This document shows, piece by piece, positions 8,646 through 17,571 of a stretch of DNA of 64,000 bases. A model generated the notes under the pieces. That model made no database searches and was not told the origin of the DNA. It was given only the letters and a program-made list of their open reading frames with translations. The DNA lies in NCBI GenBank assembly GCA_039636775.1, contig CP143429.1, forward strand, positions 806,001-870,000, in the 5' to 3' direction. The DNA is from Micrococcaceae bacterium Sec5.8. Its GTDB lineage: Bacteria; Actinomycetota; Actinomycetes; Actinomycetales; Micrococcaceae. Position numbers and translations under genes: made by a program. Numbering within the stretch: the stretch's first letter is position 1; each line of letters begins with the position of its first letter.

Positions 8646-10436
8646 TCAATGCCGTATTTGCCAATAGTACGGAGAGTCGCTGACGGCAAGCACACCTTGA
8701 CTCCCTTTATCGAACACCCTTTTTAGGCGCGTCCGCTGCTGAGGGTTGGTATTGCCCTGCAGCAGGCTGGCCATATCATACAGCACTGGGTGTGTTTCTG
8801 CATAATAATTGTGTCCGAGGCCTAGGAGAGATACATCCAGGTTCCCCACTTGAATAGTGTCAATTCCGGGGTAAATGGTGACAGGGGGCGTATGACCTGC
8901 ACGTTCAAAGGATTGCAAATGTCCAGAAAGTCGCAGCGCTTTATCCTTCGATGAAACATACATTGTGGTGTTTTCCGACAAGGAGGGGAAGGCGGATGCA
9001 AGACTACTGAATGTACCTCGGTCCACGTCGGGGGCTGCAAGAATTACGACACCCAACTTTATTTCCGCGCTATTCGCGAGATGCTCAAACTTAGATACAA
9101 CCCTTGAAAAAACTCGATTGCCCATAGAATGAGCAATTACATTTATCCGAGTCGCCCCGGCGCGGTGAGCCAAAAGCTGTATGTACTTTTCCAAGCTTTG
9201 TTCGCTGGCATCGGCGCGGTTTTGGTCTGCGATATAACCACGAATATTTCCTCTGGAAGGCCAGCTGAACAGCGCCATCTGACCGCGTATGTCCAGGTCA
9301 TGACCTATTTGGGCGGCACGTATTACTGCATTCTCAAACTTGGTGTTGTAGCCATGGATATACAGTAGAATGCTTCTATCGTCCGTCTCGGACAGAGAGC
9401 TCCTCAAGCCGCCAACAAAGTCATCATCATTCCTAAATGTTTCAAACTTGGCAATTCGCATCTTCTGATTCCAGGCGGATACGGAATATAGGTGACGCCA
9501 CCAAGGCGCGGCCACCGTACCGAATGGCATGTCATGTGGTATGCGAACAAGACAGCGACCGAAGTGCAAAGAGCCCGGTCCATCTCTTTCACCTGTGTAC
9601 CAAGGCCGTTTGTCGGGGTCTTTTGCGGCCTGTCTGTTTGTACCAAACCACACAGGAAATAGGATTGAACCCGGCGAGGGAGTTATTTCTGGTTGCATTT
9701 CCCGCGGCGAAATGTAGTCATTCGATTGTTTGGCGGTTTCGAGAGAAATTCCATTATCTAGGTAACCCCCGTCCGAATGAGCTAACCAGTCTTGAGTATC
9801 AGGCAAATCCAGGAGAAGTTCTTCTGCGCGCAGCGGTTCTAGTACTTGATCCTGGAGAGTGCGGCCAGTTCTGGTTACTACGGGTCTCACGGATTCAGGG
9901 CGAAGATAGGACATATTTTCGAGCGCTATCCACGGGAGATTGGCTCTCTGGGCTTCCCTCACGCCAGAATAGTCCGTTAGTTGCGTCGCTTGAGCAGATA
10001 TTTGCTCCAAAGCTCGACCGCGGTTCCCCGCTTGCTCGGCGAGACCATCAAGAAAAGCTGCCGCCGCGGGCAAATATGGCCGCTCCCCTTCCAGCTGGGC
10101 GACATCCTGCTTTGGCAGGAACATGCGTTGGGTGACGAAGCCTTGCTCCCACCAGTCCGATAGGCGTGCGAGTTCGATTGGGCGGTTGCCCGCGGTGCGG
10201 CCCCACAATCGAACCAACATGGCGGCGAACTTGATTTTTGCAGGAGATGCGGACCTTCTTCTTCCCGCTTCAAGGCCGTACTGAGCAATAGCAGTCGCTG
10301 ACCTCATGAACTCAACGAACGTGATCCCTGTGTCGCCGTCGCCAACTGCTTCATTGGGCCAAAAATGTTCCTGAACCGTCTCAGAATCACGAAGGGCAAG
10401 AAGACGATTAACCTGGTGCAAACCCTCTAGCAACAT
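8646..10436 (-). CDS. alpha/beta hydrolase (DUF900-like) with long unknown N-terminal region
   Basis: The 596-residue protein has two parts. Residues about 1-260 are not recognised. From about 265 it matches the DUF900 alpha/beta-hydrolase pattern: ILFPVWFGTNRQ, then FGRCLVRIPHDMPFG, ILLYIHGYNTKFENAVIRAA (oxyanion strand), ALFSWPSRGN, and the nucleophile elbow NVIAHSMGNRVF with Ser near residue 436. VVILAAPDVDRGTF and a C-terminal LGLGHNYY segment with a candidate catalytic His follow. No signal peptide is visible, so it should be cytoplasmic. The gene is AT-richer than the flanks and stands alone upstream of other defence-type genes. An esterase effector role is speculative. Confidence 0.75.
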   Translation of the reverse strand: MLLEGLHQVNRLLALRDSETVQEHFWPNEAVGDGDTGITFVEFMRSATAIAQYGLEAGRRRSASPAKIKFAAMLVRLWGRTAGNRPIELARLSDWWEQGFVTQRMFLPKQDVAQLEGERPYLPAAAAFLDGLAEQAGNRGRALEQISAQATQLTDYSGVREAQRANLPWIALENMSYLRPESVRPVVTRTGRTLQDQVLEPLRAEELLLDLPDTQDWLAHSDGGYLDNGISLETAKQSNDYISPREMQPEITPSPGSILFPVWFGTNRQAAKDPDKRPWYTGERDGPGSLHFGRCLVRIPHDMPFGTVAAPWWRHLYSVSAWNQKMRIAKFETFRNDDDFVGGLRSSLSETDDRSILLYIHGYNTKFENAVIRAAQIGHDLDIRGQMALFSWPSRGNIRGYIADQNRADASEQSLEKYIQLLAHRAGATRINVIAHSMGNRVFSRVVSKFEHLANSAEIKLGVVILAAPDVDRGTFSSLASAFPSLSENTTMYVSSKDKALRLSGHLQSFERAGHTPPVTIYPGIDTIQVGNLDVSLLGLGHNYYAETHPVLYDMASLLQGNTNPQQRTRLKRVFDKGSQGVLAVSDSPYYWQIRH

Positions 10437-10659
10437 GCCTCACTCACTTCACATTTGATAATTGCCTGTAACCCTACTAGGCGAAGACTTGCTGACGGCA
10501 ACTGTGCGATTGGCCCAGCCATACCGGTTGAGAGGGCCGCCCAGTCCCCTTCTGGGCGCAAGGTCGATCATTGGCTCTAGATTGGATCTGGCGGAGGTGC
10601 TGGAGTGTCTCGTCCGACGGGAGATCAGACACTTCTTCCCAATCGACCTCGCGTGAGCG

Positions 10660-11490
10660 TCAACTCCGCGGCAGAACGGTGTATTCGCTGGCCGTGAGTT
10701 GAGCTGCCGCTCTAAGACTGCCCCTAAGTTTGTAGAAACCCGGCCGATGGCGTAGTCCATATACTCGGTACAAGCGAAACCCTGATGATGCATCTAATGA
10801 AAGGTCGACCTCATCTGACGAAACCATGAACGGGAATTCAGCAAGGGAGTTTGTGGCTTTGACCAGTATTGTCCTGAGAGAGCCGGAAATGGAACGGGAA
10901 ATAACCAGTCCCGTTCCGGTTCTGTAGTCATTTTTCCTTATCTCCACGGCTGCAGCCAGATCGCTGCGTTCAGAAGCGGCCAGCGTCCTCTTCTCGTGCA
11001 GGGCAACGGCCTTTAGTGCCATAAGGTGAACGGCTCCGGACTGCGCCTCGGCGGCGAGAAGATCATTGGAGATCACCTGTCTACGCAGCCTTGCGCTCTT
11101 CCAAGGGGCGGTTACCGAGGGGATCTCGGCTGGTTCCAAAGCGGGAACATCCGAATTCATTCCAATGGAAGTCATCGACTGCATCGCGAGATCGCCAAAA
11201 TTCTCAATACCGCCAATTCCCTCTAAAACGGCCGCTTCTAGGGAGATCTGAATATTTGGGAGCGGTTTGTATCCGTAAATCGGTGGTATTCCATATGCGA
11301 GAAGTATCGCGCTAATATTTCTATGTTTCATTTCAATCGACGAGTCTGTGCGCTTGCTCAGCATGGGGGACAGCGCGCGTCGTTCTGACGACTTGTTGTA
11401 TGGAATGCCGTTCCACTCGCATAGCAACATGCGCAGATAGCTGTTGACTACCGCGGTGTTTTCGGGGGAGCTCCAGGCTGAGCCTTGCAT
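10660..11490 (-). CDS. DUF3883-fold protein with decayed nuclease active site
   Basis: The 276-residue protein begins with the short N-terminal module common in DUF3883/HNH proteins (SYLRMLLCEWNGIPYNKSSE, IEMKHRNISAILLAYGIP, IYGYKPLPNIQ). The C-terminal third aligns by eye with DUF3883 (PD-(D/E)XK fold), ending FRLYRVYGLRHRPGFYKLRG. The family pattern GxGYDI...IEVK reads here GTGLVIS...TILVK. The usual Asp and Glu are replaced by Val and Leu, and only the Lys is kept. It therefore probably binds DNA or a partner without cutting. Downstream (leftward) is the hydrolase gene. No close operon partner is evident. Confidence 0.7.
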   Translation of the reverse strand: MQGSAWSSPENTAVVNSYLRMLLCEWNGIPYNKSSERRALSPMLSKRTDSSIEMKHRNISAILLAYGIPPIYGYKPLPNIQISLEAAVLEGIGGIENFGDLAMQSMTSIGMNSDVPALEPAEIPSVTAPWKSARLRRQVISNDLLAAEAQSGAVHLMALKAVALHEKRTLAASERSDLAAAVEIRKNDYRTGTGLVISRSISGSLRTILVKATNSLAEFPFMVSSDEVDLSLDASSGFRLYRVYGLRHRPGFYKLRGSLRAAAQLTASEYTVLPRS

Positions 11491-11577
11491 CTAGGTAGTC
11501 TCACTCTCACGAGTTTTGTTCTTGGTTATTCAGGGTCAGTTCATACTTTGTACCGCGAAAAATGACAGACGAGTTGG

Positions 11578-12276
11578 CTAGACCAAGCGGATCCCATCGA
11601 CCACCTGCTTGCGTTGTACCAAGCGGACCCCATCGACCACTTGCTTGCGTTGTTCTGGAGGCAACCGAAGGAAATGCAGCCACACTTGGTCCAGCGGGGT
11701 CTGGATGCGTCTGTCGTTGGCGAGCCAAAGGCGGAAGCTTTCCCTTTCCCTGGGGTTGAGGTCTTCCAGCTCGCTTAACACGTCCTCCGCGGAGAACGGT
11801 GCTGAGGCCCCCCGGCAACGGGCACATACAGTGCAAAGAGCGCCGCCTTGCATGGGCTCCCTGCCGCGAGCCACTGTCAGAACAGCTGTCCGTGCAGGAT
11901 CGTCCATATAGGCCTCGCCGGCGGAAATGCCGCAGAAGACGCAGGCGAAGTTGTCTCGAAGCATTACTGCTCGGCGCTCGGCCTCTGTGATCATCGAAAT
12001 CGCTGCTGACCTGTACGTCTTTTCCCAGACCCGACCGCCGACTGATACCAGGCGCAGCTCGTCTGGATCCAAAGAAACATCCTGCGAATTTGTGTGTATC
12101 ACCCACCCCTCAGGACGTAGATCGCGCATCCTGCGGTCAACTTGTTCAACGTTGGGGAAGGCTTCCCGCAACTGGGCTTTGGTGAATACGCCCCCGGGTC
12201 CGATCTCCTCGTGCAGCCACAGCGCAACACGGCTCTTGGTTCCGCCATCGAAAGTCTTCCAATTAGGCAAGGTCAT
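11578..12276 (-). CDS. HNH-type / Cys-pair nuclease-like protein
   Basis: The 232-residue product (start MTLPNWKTFDGG) has an N-terminal winged-helix-like part (KSRVALWLHEEIGPGGVFTK..LREAFPNVEQVDRRMRDLRPEG). A zinc-type module follows with two Cys pairs, NFACVFCGIS and CTVCARC, as in HNH proteins whose metal-binding loops frame the fold. The canonical HNH histidines are not obvious, so activity is uncertain. The frame is open 24 codons upstream, but ATG 12276 is preceded by GGAAG and gives a normal N-terminus. The last residues contain a 12-residue tandem duplication. It is transcribed divergently from the ParB-like operon. Confidence 0.65.
   Translation of the reverse strand: MTLPNWKTFDGGTKSRVALWLHEEIGPGGVFTKAQLREAFPNVEQVDRRMRDLRPEGWVIHTNSQDVSLDPDELRLVSVGGRVWEKTYRSAAISMITEAERRAVMLRDNFACVFCGISAGEAYMDDPARTAVLTVARGREPMQGGALCTVCARCRGASAPFSAEDVLSELEDLNPRERESFRLWLANDRRIQTPLDQVWLHFLRLPPEQRKQVVDGVRLVQRKQVVDGIRLV
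11582..11653. repeat. 36-bp tandem duplication in the 3' end of the HNH-like gene
   Basis: Two adjacent 36-bp units (11582-11617 and 11618-11653) differ at two positions. They encode two copies of a QRKQVVDG(V/I)RLV peptide at the extreme C-terminus of the HNH-like protein. The unit length is a multiple of three, so the frame is kept. It looks like a recent slippage duplication. Confidence 0.85.
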
Positions 12277-12392
12277 GCAGTGAATCTTCCGACACGACCG
12301 TGCCCACATGCAAAATACGGTTCTTCCGCTCCTAAACCTATTGGCCAAGTACCATCAATCAATCAAGTAAAAAAATTTGGAATGGGGAAGCT
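12277..12392. promoter_or_regulatory. divergent promoter region, HNH-like gene / ParB-like operon
   Basis: This 116-bp AT-rich gap separates the leftward HNH-like gene from the rightward three-gene operon and must hold both promoters. It includes a run of seven A (about 12369-12375) and a GGGGAAG ribosome site just before the GTG start of the operon. No clear -35/-10 pair or operator palindrome is evident by eye. Confidence 0.4.
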
Positions 12393-13805
12393 GTGACGAC
12401 AAGGCCGGGCGATGCGGCGCGCATCGAATCTTTGGTGGAGGATCGGCTGAATGCGGTCCTTGGGGAGCTCGGCTCCAGGGAGACCGTAACAGTCGAATGG
12501 CGTGACGCCGTGGTTCATCTGCCGGTGATCTCTATGCCAGTGGACGCGCTTTACTACAACCCCGCAACCCACCGGATACGGGCACAGCGTTCACTAGATC
12601 CCGACCTGGACGTCATCCTCGACAACGATCCCTACGGAGACGCGGCGCAAGGCTATCTGCACCAGCTTCTAAAAGGCGATCCCTCCGACCCACGCACGAC
12701 GGATCCTGCATTTGAGCTCCTCAAAGCTGATTTGGAGGAGCACGGACAATCGGAACCGGGGATTGTAACGCGATGGGGCGAACTCATCAATGGCAACACT
12801 CGTCGTGCCGCCCTTTCGGAACTTCAAGTAAAGAATATCCGCGTCGGCGTTTTGCCAAGCGATGCTGGAGCTGAAGACATCCGGTCCGTCGAGCTGGCTC
12901 TGCAGCTTCGACGAGACCATAAACGTGACTATTCGTTCATGAATGAGCTTCTGGCCATAGATGAGCGTATTCGGGCAGGACGTCCCGCCACCGAGATCAT
13001 GTATGAATTCCGTATTCGTCAGCAGAAATTTGACCGATCCCGCTGGATCCTCGGTCTCGTTCGGGAAGCAATCGACAGGAGTCGCATCTGCGATGAGAAC
13101 GGCGCAGACCTATCCCTTAAACTTGTCGACTTTGAGACTCACCAAGGAAAGCTTGAAGAGCTCTACCGCGCATATTCGTCGCTAAAGCTGAAAGACCCAG
13201 ACAAAGCTGATGCTCTCCGGGAGCAGCGGTTGCTGGCACTCATCCTGAACAAATCTAAGACGGATCTTCGATATGTGGACTCTGAATTCGCTGATACCTA
13301 TGCGGCGGCGTTGCTGGCGGGAACGCATGGCGTGGACAGCACGGTAACTATTCCGGGCCTCGGAGTGACAGTGCCCGGTGCCAGCGCCAAGGTGGACCGA
13401 TTGCGTTCAGTTACGACGAAAGTGCTCCAGGCTCGCGTCGTCGAAGCTGCTGGGCCCGCCGCGGGCGGGTACGTGCACCGCAATGCGCTCGACCTGTTGG
13501 ACAGAACTCGCGAGGTCGTCGAGGCCGGTCTTAGGAAGGCCGGCAAGGACGGTCGTGTCCTCAAGAAAAAATTGGAGCCCGTAGACCGGCTCGCTGAGGC
13601 CAACGAAGCACTGGAATTGGCGACGGCTGCTGTTGCCGATGCAAGGGCGACAGGGAATTACGATCCTTCATCACTCGATGAGGCATTGGGGTCTATCCGT
13701 GGCTCGCTCGTTTCTCTGGCCAGAATCATCCTGCGCGGGCAAGACGAGGAGTACCCGGCGACGGAATGGCTAACTTCGTTGGTGCAATCTCCAGAGGTCC
13801 AATAA
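12393..13805 (+). CDS. ParB/Srx-like domain protein, first gene of three-gene operon
   Basis: The 470-residue protein starts at GTG with GGGGAAG upstream. Residues about 45-160 look like a ParB/sulfiredoxin-type domain: IRAQRSLDPDLDVILDNDP, then SEPGIVTRWGELINGNTRRA, where GNTRR matches the family G-N/H-R nucleotide-binding pattern. The middle (RRDHKRDYSFMNELLAIDER and following) is helical and could be an HTH/linker. The C-terminal third (LDLLDRTREVVEAGLRKAGK) is helical with coiled-coil character. The family uses CTP/ATP or acts as a nuclease in other contexts. It lies 3 bp upstream of the SNF2 gene and is probably a DNA- or nucleotide-sensing subunit of one complex. Confidence 0.7.
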   Translation: MTTRPGDAARIESLVEDRLNAVLGELGSRETVTVEWRDAVVHLPVISMPVDALYYNPATHRIRAQRSLDPDLDVILDNDPYGDAAQGYLHQLLKGDPSDPRTTDPAFELLKADLEEHGQSEPGIVTRWGELINGNTRRAALSELQVKNIRVGVLPSDAGAEDIRSVELALQLRRDHKRDYSFMNELLAIDERIRAGRPATEIMYEFRIRQQKFDRSRWILGLVREAIDRSRICDENGADLSLKLVDFETHQGKLEELYRAYSSLKLKDPDKADALREQRLLALILNKSKTDLRYVDSEFADTYAAALLAGTHGVDSTVTIPGLGVTVPGASAKVDRLRSVTTKVLQARVVEAAGPAAGGYVHRNALDLLDRTREVVEAGLRKAGKDGRVLKKKLEPVDRLAEANEALELATAAVADARATGNYDPSSLDEALGSIRGSLVSLARIILRGQDEEYPATEWLTSLVQSPEVQ

Positions 13806-13808
13806 CCA

Positions 13809-15590
13809 ATGCTGAAACTTCAGCTAGCGCTAGATCCCGGACGCGTCCAGTTGGCTTGTGATGATGAGCAGATTGAGGAACTCCGAAAGATAGCTACTAG
13901 ACTTGTTACGGCGACCTATGTTCGCCCACGGGTAGTAGAAGTCGACCTGGACGACCTGCTGGTGAATGTCGCAGAAGTCGCGAACTGGCCGCGGGACGAC
14001 GAGGTGCTCTGGTCGGATGAGCTAGGCAGCATCATCCGAGATAACTTCTCGGACGCCGAGGCTATGCGCTCCCGGCTCAACACCGATGAAGTCGACGGCG
14101 AATTGCAGATGCTGTCTGGCGGCTGGCTAGACGAACTCAGGTCGTTTCAAAAGCGCGACGTTTCTAAGCTGCTTAGCCTGAAGCATGGGGCAAACTTTAG
14201 CGTTCCTGGCGCCGGCAAGACGAGGGCGACACTGGCATTGTTGATGAACCGTATGGCTCAAGGCTCTGCCGACAGGCTTTTAGTTGTCAGCCCCAAATCG
14301 GCATTCGAGGCCTGGTCAGACGAAGTGAGCGTGACCCTGGGCCAGGGTGACTTCACCCCGAATATCGTGACGACGAACGAGGAGCTCTCGGGCCTCGTCA
14401 TCTTGGTCAATTATGAGCGATTGGCAACAATGATGCCGCACCTAATTCGATGGATGCGGTTGGGGAAGACGATGTTGGTTCTGGATGAAGCTCATCGTAT
14501 GAAGCTAGGCGTACGCGGTCAGTGGGGGAGCGCATGCATGCAGTTGGCACCATTCGCATCCCACCGACTAATCCTCAGTGGTACGCCGGCACCCAACGGT
14601 TCCGCAGACCTGGAGAGCCTATTTTCTTTTGTGTGGCCCGGCCAGGGTACCCGGCACGTCCGGAATGCAATCTCGACAGGCTCCCTCAAATCGGCAAGTG
14701 CTGCACTTCGCCCTCTGTTCACACGAACAACCAAGACTGAACTGGAATTGCCTCCAATGACGCCTACGGTCAGGCGGGTCGAGCTGCCTCCTCTTCATCG
14801 GGAGATTTACGATGCGCTTGTATGGCGGGAGTCGGTCAGACTCAAGCGCGATGGCCGCAACATGGCGGATCTCGGCAAAGTAATCTTGTACCTCATAATG
14901 GCCGCGACTTCGCCGGCGCTCGTAGCCGTTGGCGCAAGTCGACATGAACCCTTGGCATATCGAGTACCTCCCCTTGAGCTGCCCCTCGACCACGACGGAC
15001 GAACCATGTTGGAGGACCTTCCCAACTTCGAACTGAGTCCTAAATATGTCGAAGTGGCCAAAATCGTGCAGAAGAACTGGCAAGAGGGGAGAAAGACCCT
15101 GGTGTGGTCCACTTTCGTGAGGAACCTGACTACCCTCGAACGCATACTTGAACCGTTCAACCCCGCGATGGTGCACGGCGGAACCGAAGATAGAGCCGAC
15201 CAGATTAAGAAATTTCGTACTGACCCCACCTGTGCAGTGCTGCTGTCGAATCCGGCGACACTCGGTGAGGGCATCAGTTTCCATCACACTTGTCATGATG
15301 CCGTCTATGTTGACCGCGATTTCTCGGCCGGTCGGTATTTACAAAGTGTGGATAGAATCCATCGACTAGGCCTGGCACCGGATGTACGTACAAACGTGAC
15401 AATTCTGGTGGGCGCCAACACTATTGACGAGTTGGTCGAGCTCCGTCTGCAGCAGAAGCTCGACTTCATGGGCGGCATATTGGACGACGGCAACATCATG
15501 GTGCTCGGAGACCTGGCCGAGGAAGTAAGCGAGAGCGCGGGACTGGATGCCAGAGACGTCGAAGAACTGCTCAACCACTTGAAACCATGA
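13809..15590 (+). CDS. SNF2-family helicase/ATPase
   Basis: The 593-residue SF2 ATPase has Walker A FSVPGAGKTR (about residues 130-139), then LLVVSPKSAFEAW (Ia), TMLVLDEAHRMK (DEAH at 226-229) and LILSGTPAPNG (III). The second RecA domain has TLVWSTFVRNLTTLERIL, VLLSNPATLGEGISFH and QSVDRIHRLG (VI, arginine finger). It is compact, without a bromodomain, chromodomain or visible nuclease fusion. It probably translocates on double-stranded DNA. It is coupled to the nuclease gene by an ATGA overlap at 15587-15590 and sits 3 bp after the ParB-like gene. All motifs look intact, so activity is expected. Confidence 0.9.
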   Translation: MLKLQLALDPGRVQLACDDEQIEELRKIATRLVTATYVRPRVVEVDLDDLLVNVAEVANWPRDDEVLWSDELGSIIRDNFSDAEAMRSRLNTDEVDGELQMLSGGWLDELRSFQKRDVSKLLSLKHGANFSVPGAGKTRATLALLMNRMAQGSADRLLVVSPKSAFEAWSDEVSVTLGQGDFTPNIVTTNEELSGLVILVNYERLATMMPHLIRWMRLGKTMLVLDEAHRMKLGVRGQWGSACMQLAPFASHRLILSGTPAPNGSADLESLFSFVWPGQGTRHVRNAISTGSLKSASAALRPLFTRTTKTELELPPMTPTVRRVELPPLHREIYDALVWRESVRLKRDGRNMADLGKVILYLIMAATSPALVAVGASRHEPLAYRVPPLELPLDHDGRTMLEDLPNFELSPKYVEVAKIVQKNWQEGRKTLVWSTFVRNLTTLERILEPFNPAMVHGGTEDRADQIKKFRTDPTCAVLLSNPATLGEGISFHHTCHDAVYVDRDFSAGRYLQSVDRIHRLGLAPDVRTNVTILVGANTIDELVELRLQQKLDFMGGILDDGNIMVLGDLAEEVSESAGLDARDVEELLNHLKP

Positions 15591-16486
15591 GCATGCCCCG
15601 AACAGTGATAGTGGCCATCGGTAGATGGCTCGATTTGCTGAGTAAAACTGGTTTTGTGCGGGCGAACGCAATCGTCCACAACGATGCGGCGTATACCGAC
15701 ATTACGCCCACCCAGTACGCCACAGCTCTTGAATGGCTGTGGAGGATTACCGATATCCGCGGTCTGGTTGAACTGGCGAAGGATTCAGGCACACGGAGGA
15801 TTCCCCTGGATTTCTCCAGACGCGTGGCCCTGCAGTCACTGATCATTGAAGAGAGTCCGTCCTGGCTCTCCGTGGCGGATCAGCTAGTGGCCACGCCGGA
15901 CGATCTTCCTACGGACGTCGTCGAATGGGGTGCGAGCCTCGGTATGACCGACGAGGATTGTCTGGATAGCGTGCGAAATGTGTCTCGAAAGGTGAACTTG
16001 CAGGCGAGATCCGACTTCGGCGCGGCTGGGGAGTCAGCGTTGCTGGCCCTTTTGGAGACGGCATGGCCGGGCTCGGCAACACACATTTCGACCATTTCGG
16101 ACGGATTCGGATACGATATTTCCTTTCAAGAATCCGGAATCGAGTGGCACCTCGAAGTCAAGTCCGTAGCCGCTGGCCCTCGCGCCCGCATCTTCCTCAC
16201 TCGCCACGAATTTGAAGTTGCTCGCAGGGATCCTGCATGGAGGTTGGTCATATTATCCATGGACCACGACTGGTCAGTTCTCTCCGTCTGCGTTGCAGAC
16301 AGCGAGAAGCTGATGATGCGTTCGCCACGGGACGTCGCGACCAGCGCCACATGGGAGACCTGCAGGTTTGTACTGAGCGCCGAGGAGGCGAGCCTCCCGT
16401 TTTGCCGAGCCCTCGGTATCGAAACTCCAAAGTCCGCGAGTGTTGCCCTATGGGGGAGTCCCGGGCTTCCCGTCGCAACGGCCTAA
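15587..16486 (+). CDS. PD-(D/E)XK nuclease with DUF3883 domain
   Basis: The 299-residue protein has an unassigned N-terminal half (residues 1-140, helical) and a C-terminal DUF3883 nuclease domain. The catalytic set is complete: E149 in FGAAGESALL, D177 in GFGYDISF, and E190 and K192 in WHLEVKS. RIFLTRHEFEVARRDP and AWRLVILSM follow, the usual family continuation. It is the third gene of the ParB-like/SNF2 operon, so the three proteins likely form a nucleotide-driven DNA-cutting complex. The DUF3883 fold also occurs at 10660-11490 in an inactivated form. The substrate (modified or foreign DNA) is unknown. Confidence 0.85.
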   Translation: MSMPRTVIVAIGRWLDLLSKTGFVRANAIVHNDAAYTDITPTQYATALEWLWRITDIRGLVELAKDSGTRRIPLDFSRRVALQSLIIEESPSWLSVADQLVATPDDLPTDVVEWGASLGMTDEDCLDSVRNVSRKVNLQARSDFGAAGESALLALLETAWPGSATHISTISDGFGYDISFQESGIEWHLEVKSVAAGPRARIFLTRHEFEVARRDPAWRLVILSMDHDWSVLSVCVADSEKLMMRSPRDVATSATWETCRFVLSAEEASLPFCRALGIETPKSASVALWGSPGLPVATA

Positions 16487-16569
16487 CTCAGCACCGGTGG
16501 CTCGATGGCTGACACAGCGACGGTCCCCGGCGCCTCGGAATTTGTCAAGGTGAATGAGGCCAGTGGGAG

Positions 16570-17571
16570 TTAGGCTGCGGCTTTGGTGTCGGTTTTCTCG
16601 GCTGGTTTGTTGATCCAGGCGGTATCGGGGATGGTGATGATCTTGGGGTCGTTGTTGGTGGTGAATCGTTCGGGTGTTTTTGCCCGTGCGGCGGCAAGGG
16701 TTCTGGCGCGTTCAAGGGCTTTGCCGGCGGCCAGTCCGTAGTGCACGTCTGCCGGTGTGTTGAGGCCGATTCCGGTGTGGCAATGGGTGTGGTTATACCC
16801 GTCGACGAAGGAGCCCATGAAGGCCCTCGCGTCAGGCAGGGACCCGAAGCGTTCGGGGAATATGGGGGCGAACTTCAGCGATTTGAACCAAGCCTCACTG
16901 TACGGATTATCATTGCTGACGCGCGGACGGGAATGGGACCGGGTGATCTCCAGATCCGAGAGCAGCGCGGCGACTGTTTTGGACGTCATGGAGGTGCCAC
17001 GGTCGGCGTGGACGATCTGCGGGATGCCGTGGATACCGAAGATCTCCTTCATCATTTCCACGGCCAGTTCCCCGGACTCGTGGGCATGGACGTAGGCGCC
17101 GACAATGTAGCGGGAATAGATGTCGATCATGACGTAGCAATCGTAGTATTTGCCCTTGATCGGGCCGGCGAGCTTGGTGATGTCCCACGAAAAAACTTGC
17201 CCAGGGCCGGTCGCGACCAGCTCCGGGACGGCCCGGGCCGGGTGGCGTGCCTGTCGGCGGCGTTCCTTGACCTGCCGGCTCTCCTCCAGAACGCGGTAGA
17301 ACGTGGAGATTGAGCACAAATAGATGCCTTCATCCAGGAGCCGGGCATAAATCTGCACCGGCGGCAGATCGATGAAATCCTTCGAGTTCACGGTCGCCAG
17401 GATGTGAGCGCGCTCCGCCGCTGAGAGCTTATTTGCCGGTGCCGGGGCGGGCCGCGGGTCTTCCGCCGGGATTCGGACTTTGCGGGTCGCTGTGGCCCTG
17501 GGGACCCCGGCAATCACGGCTGCTTCCCTGGTTGGGATGTCCGCGCCGGTGAGGGCGGTGTAGGCAGACAT
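16570..17571 (-). CDS. IS3-family transposase OrfB (DDE integrase), copy 1
   Basis: The 333-residue DDE transposase has an N-terminal HTH-like part and the rve integrase core. Catalytic residues are D130 (VFSWDITK), D190 (VHADRGTS) and E226 (NPYSEAWFK), with the classical 35-residue D-E spacing. It overlaps orfA in the arrangement TGATG, so coupled re-initiation rather than the usual -1 frameshift may supply OrfB. It differs from copy 2 by two residues (Ser versus Asn near 98; Thr versus Ser near the C-terminus). The protein looks fully intact. Confidence 0.9.
   Translation of the reverse strand: MSAYTALTGADIPTREAAVIAGVPRATATRKVRIPAEDPRPAPAPANKLSAAERAHILATVNSKDFIDLPPVQIYARLLDEGIYLCSISTFYRVLEESRQVKERRRQARHPARAVPELVATGPGQVFSWDITKLAGPIKGKYYDCYVMIDIYSRYIVGAYVHAHESGELAVEMMKEIFGIHGIPQIVHADRGTSMTSKTVAALLSDLEITRSHSRPRVSNDNPYSEAWFKSLKFAPIFPERFGSLPDARAFMGSFVDGYNHTHCHTGIGLNTPADVHYGLAAGKALERARTLAAARAKTPERFTTNNDPKIITIPDTAWINKPAEKTDTKAAA

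Noticed and set aside
11582..11653. possible CRISPR-like repeat
   Set aside because: Only two adjacent units without spacers, within a coding frame.
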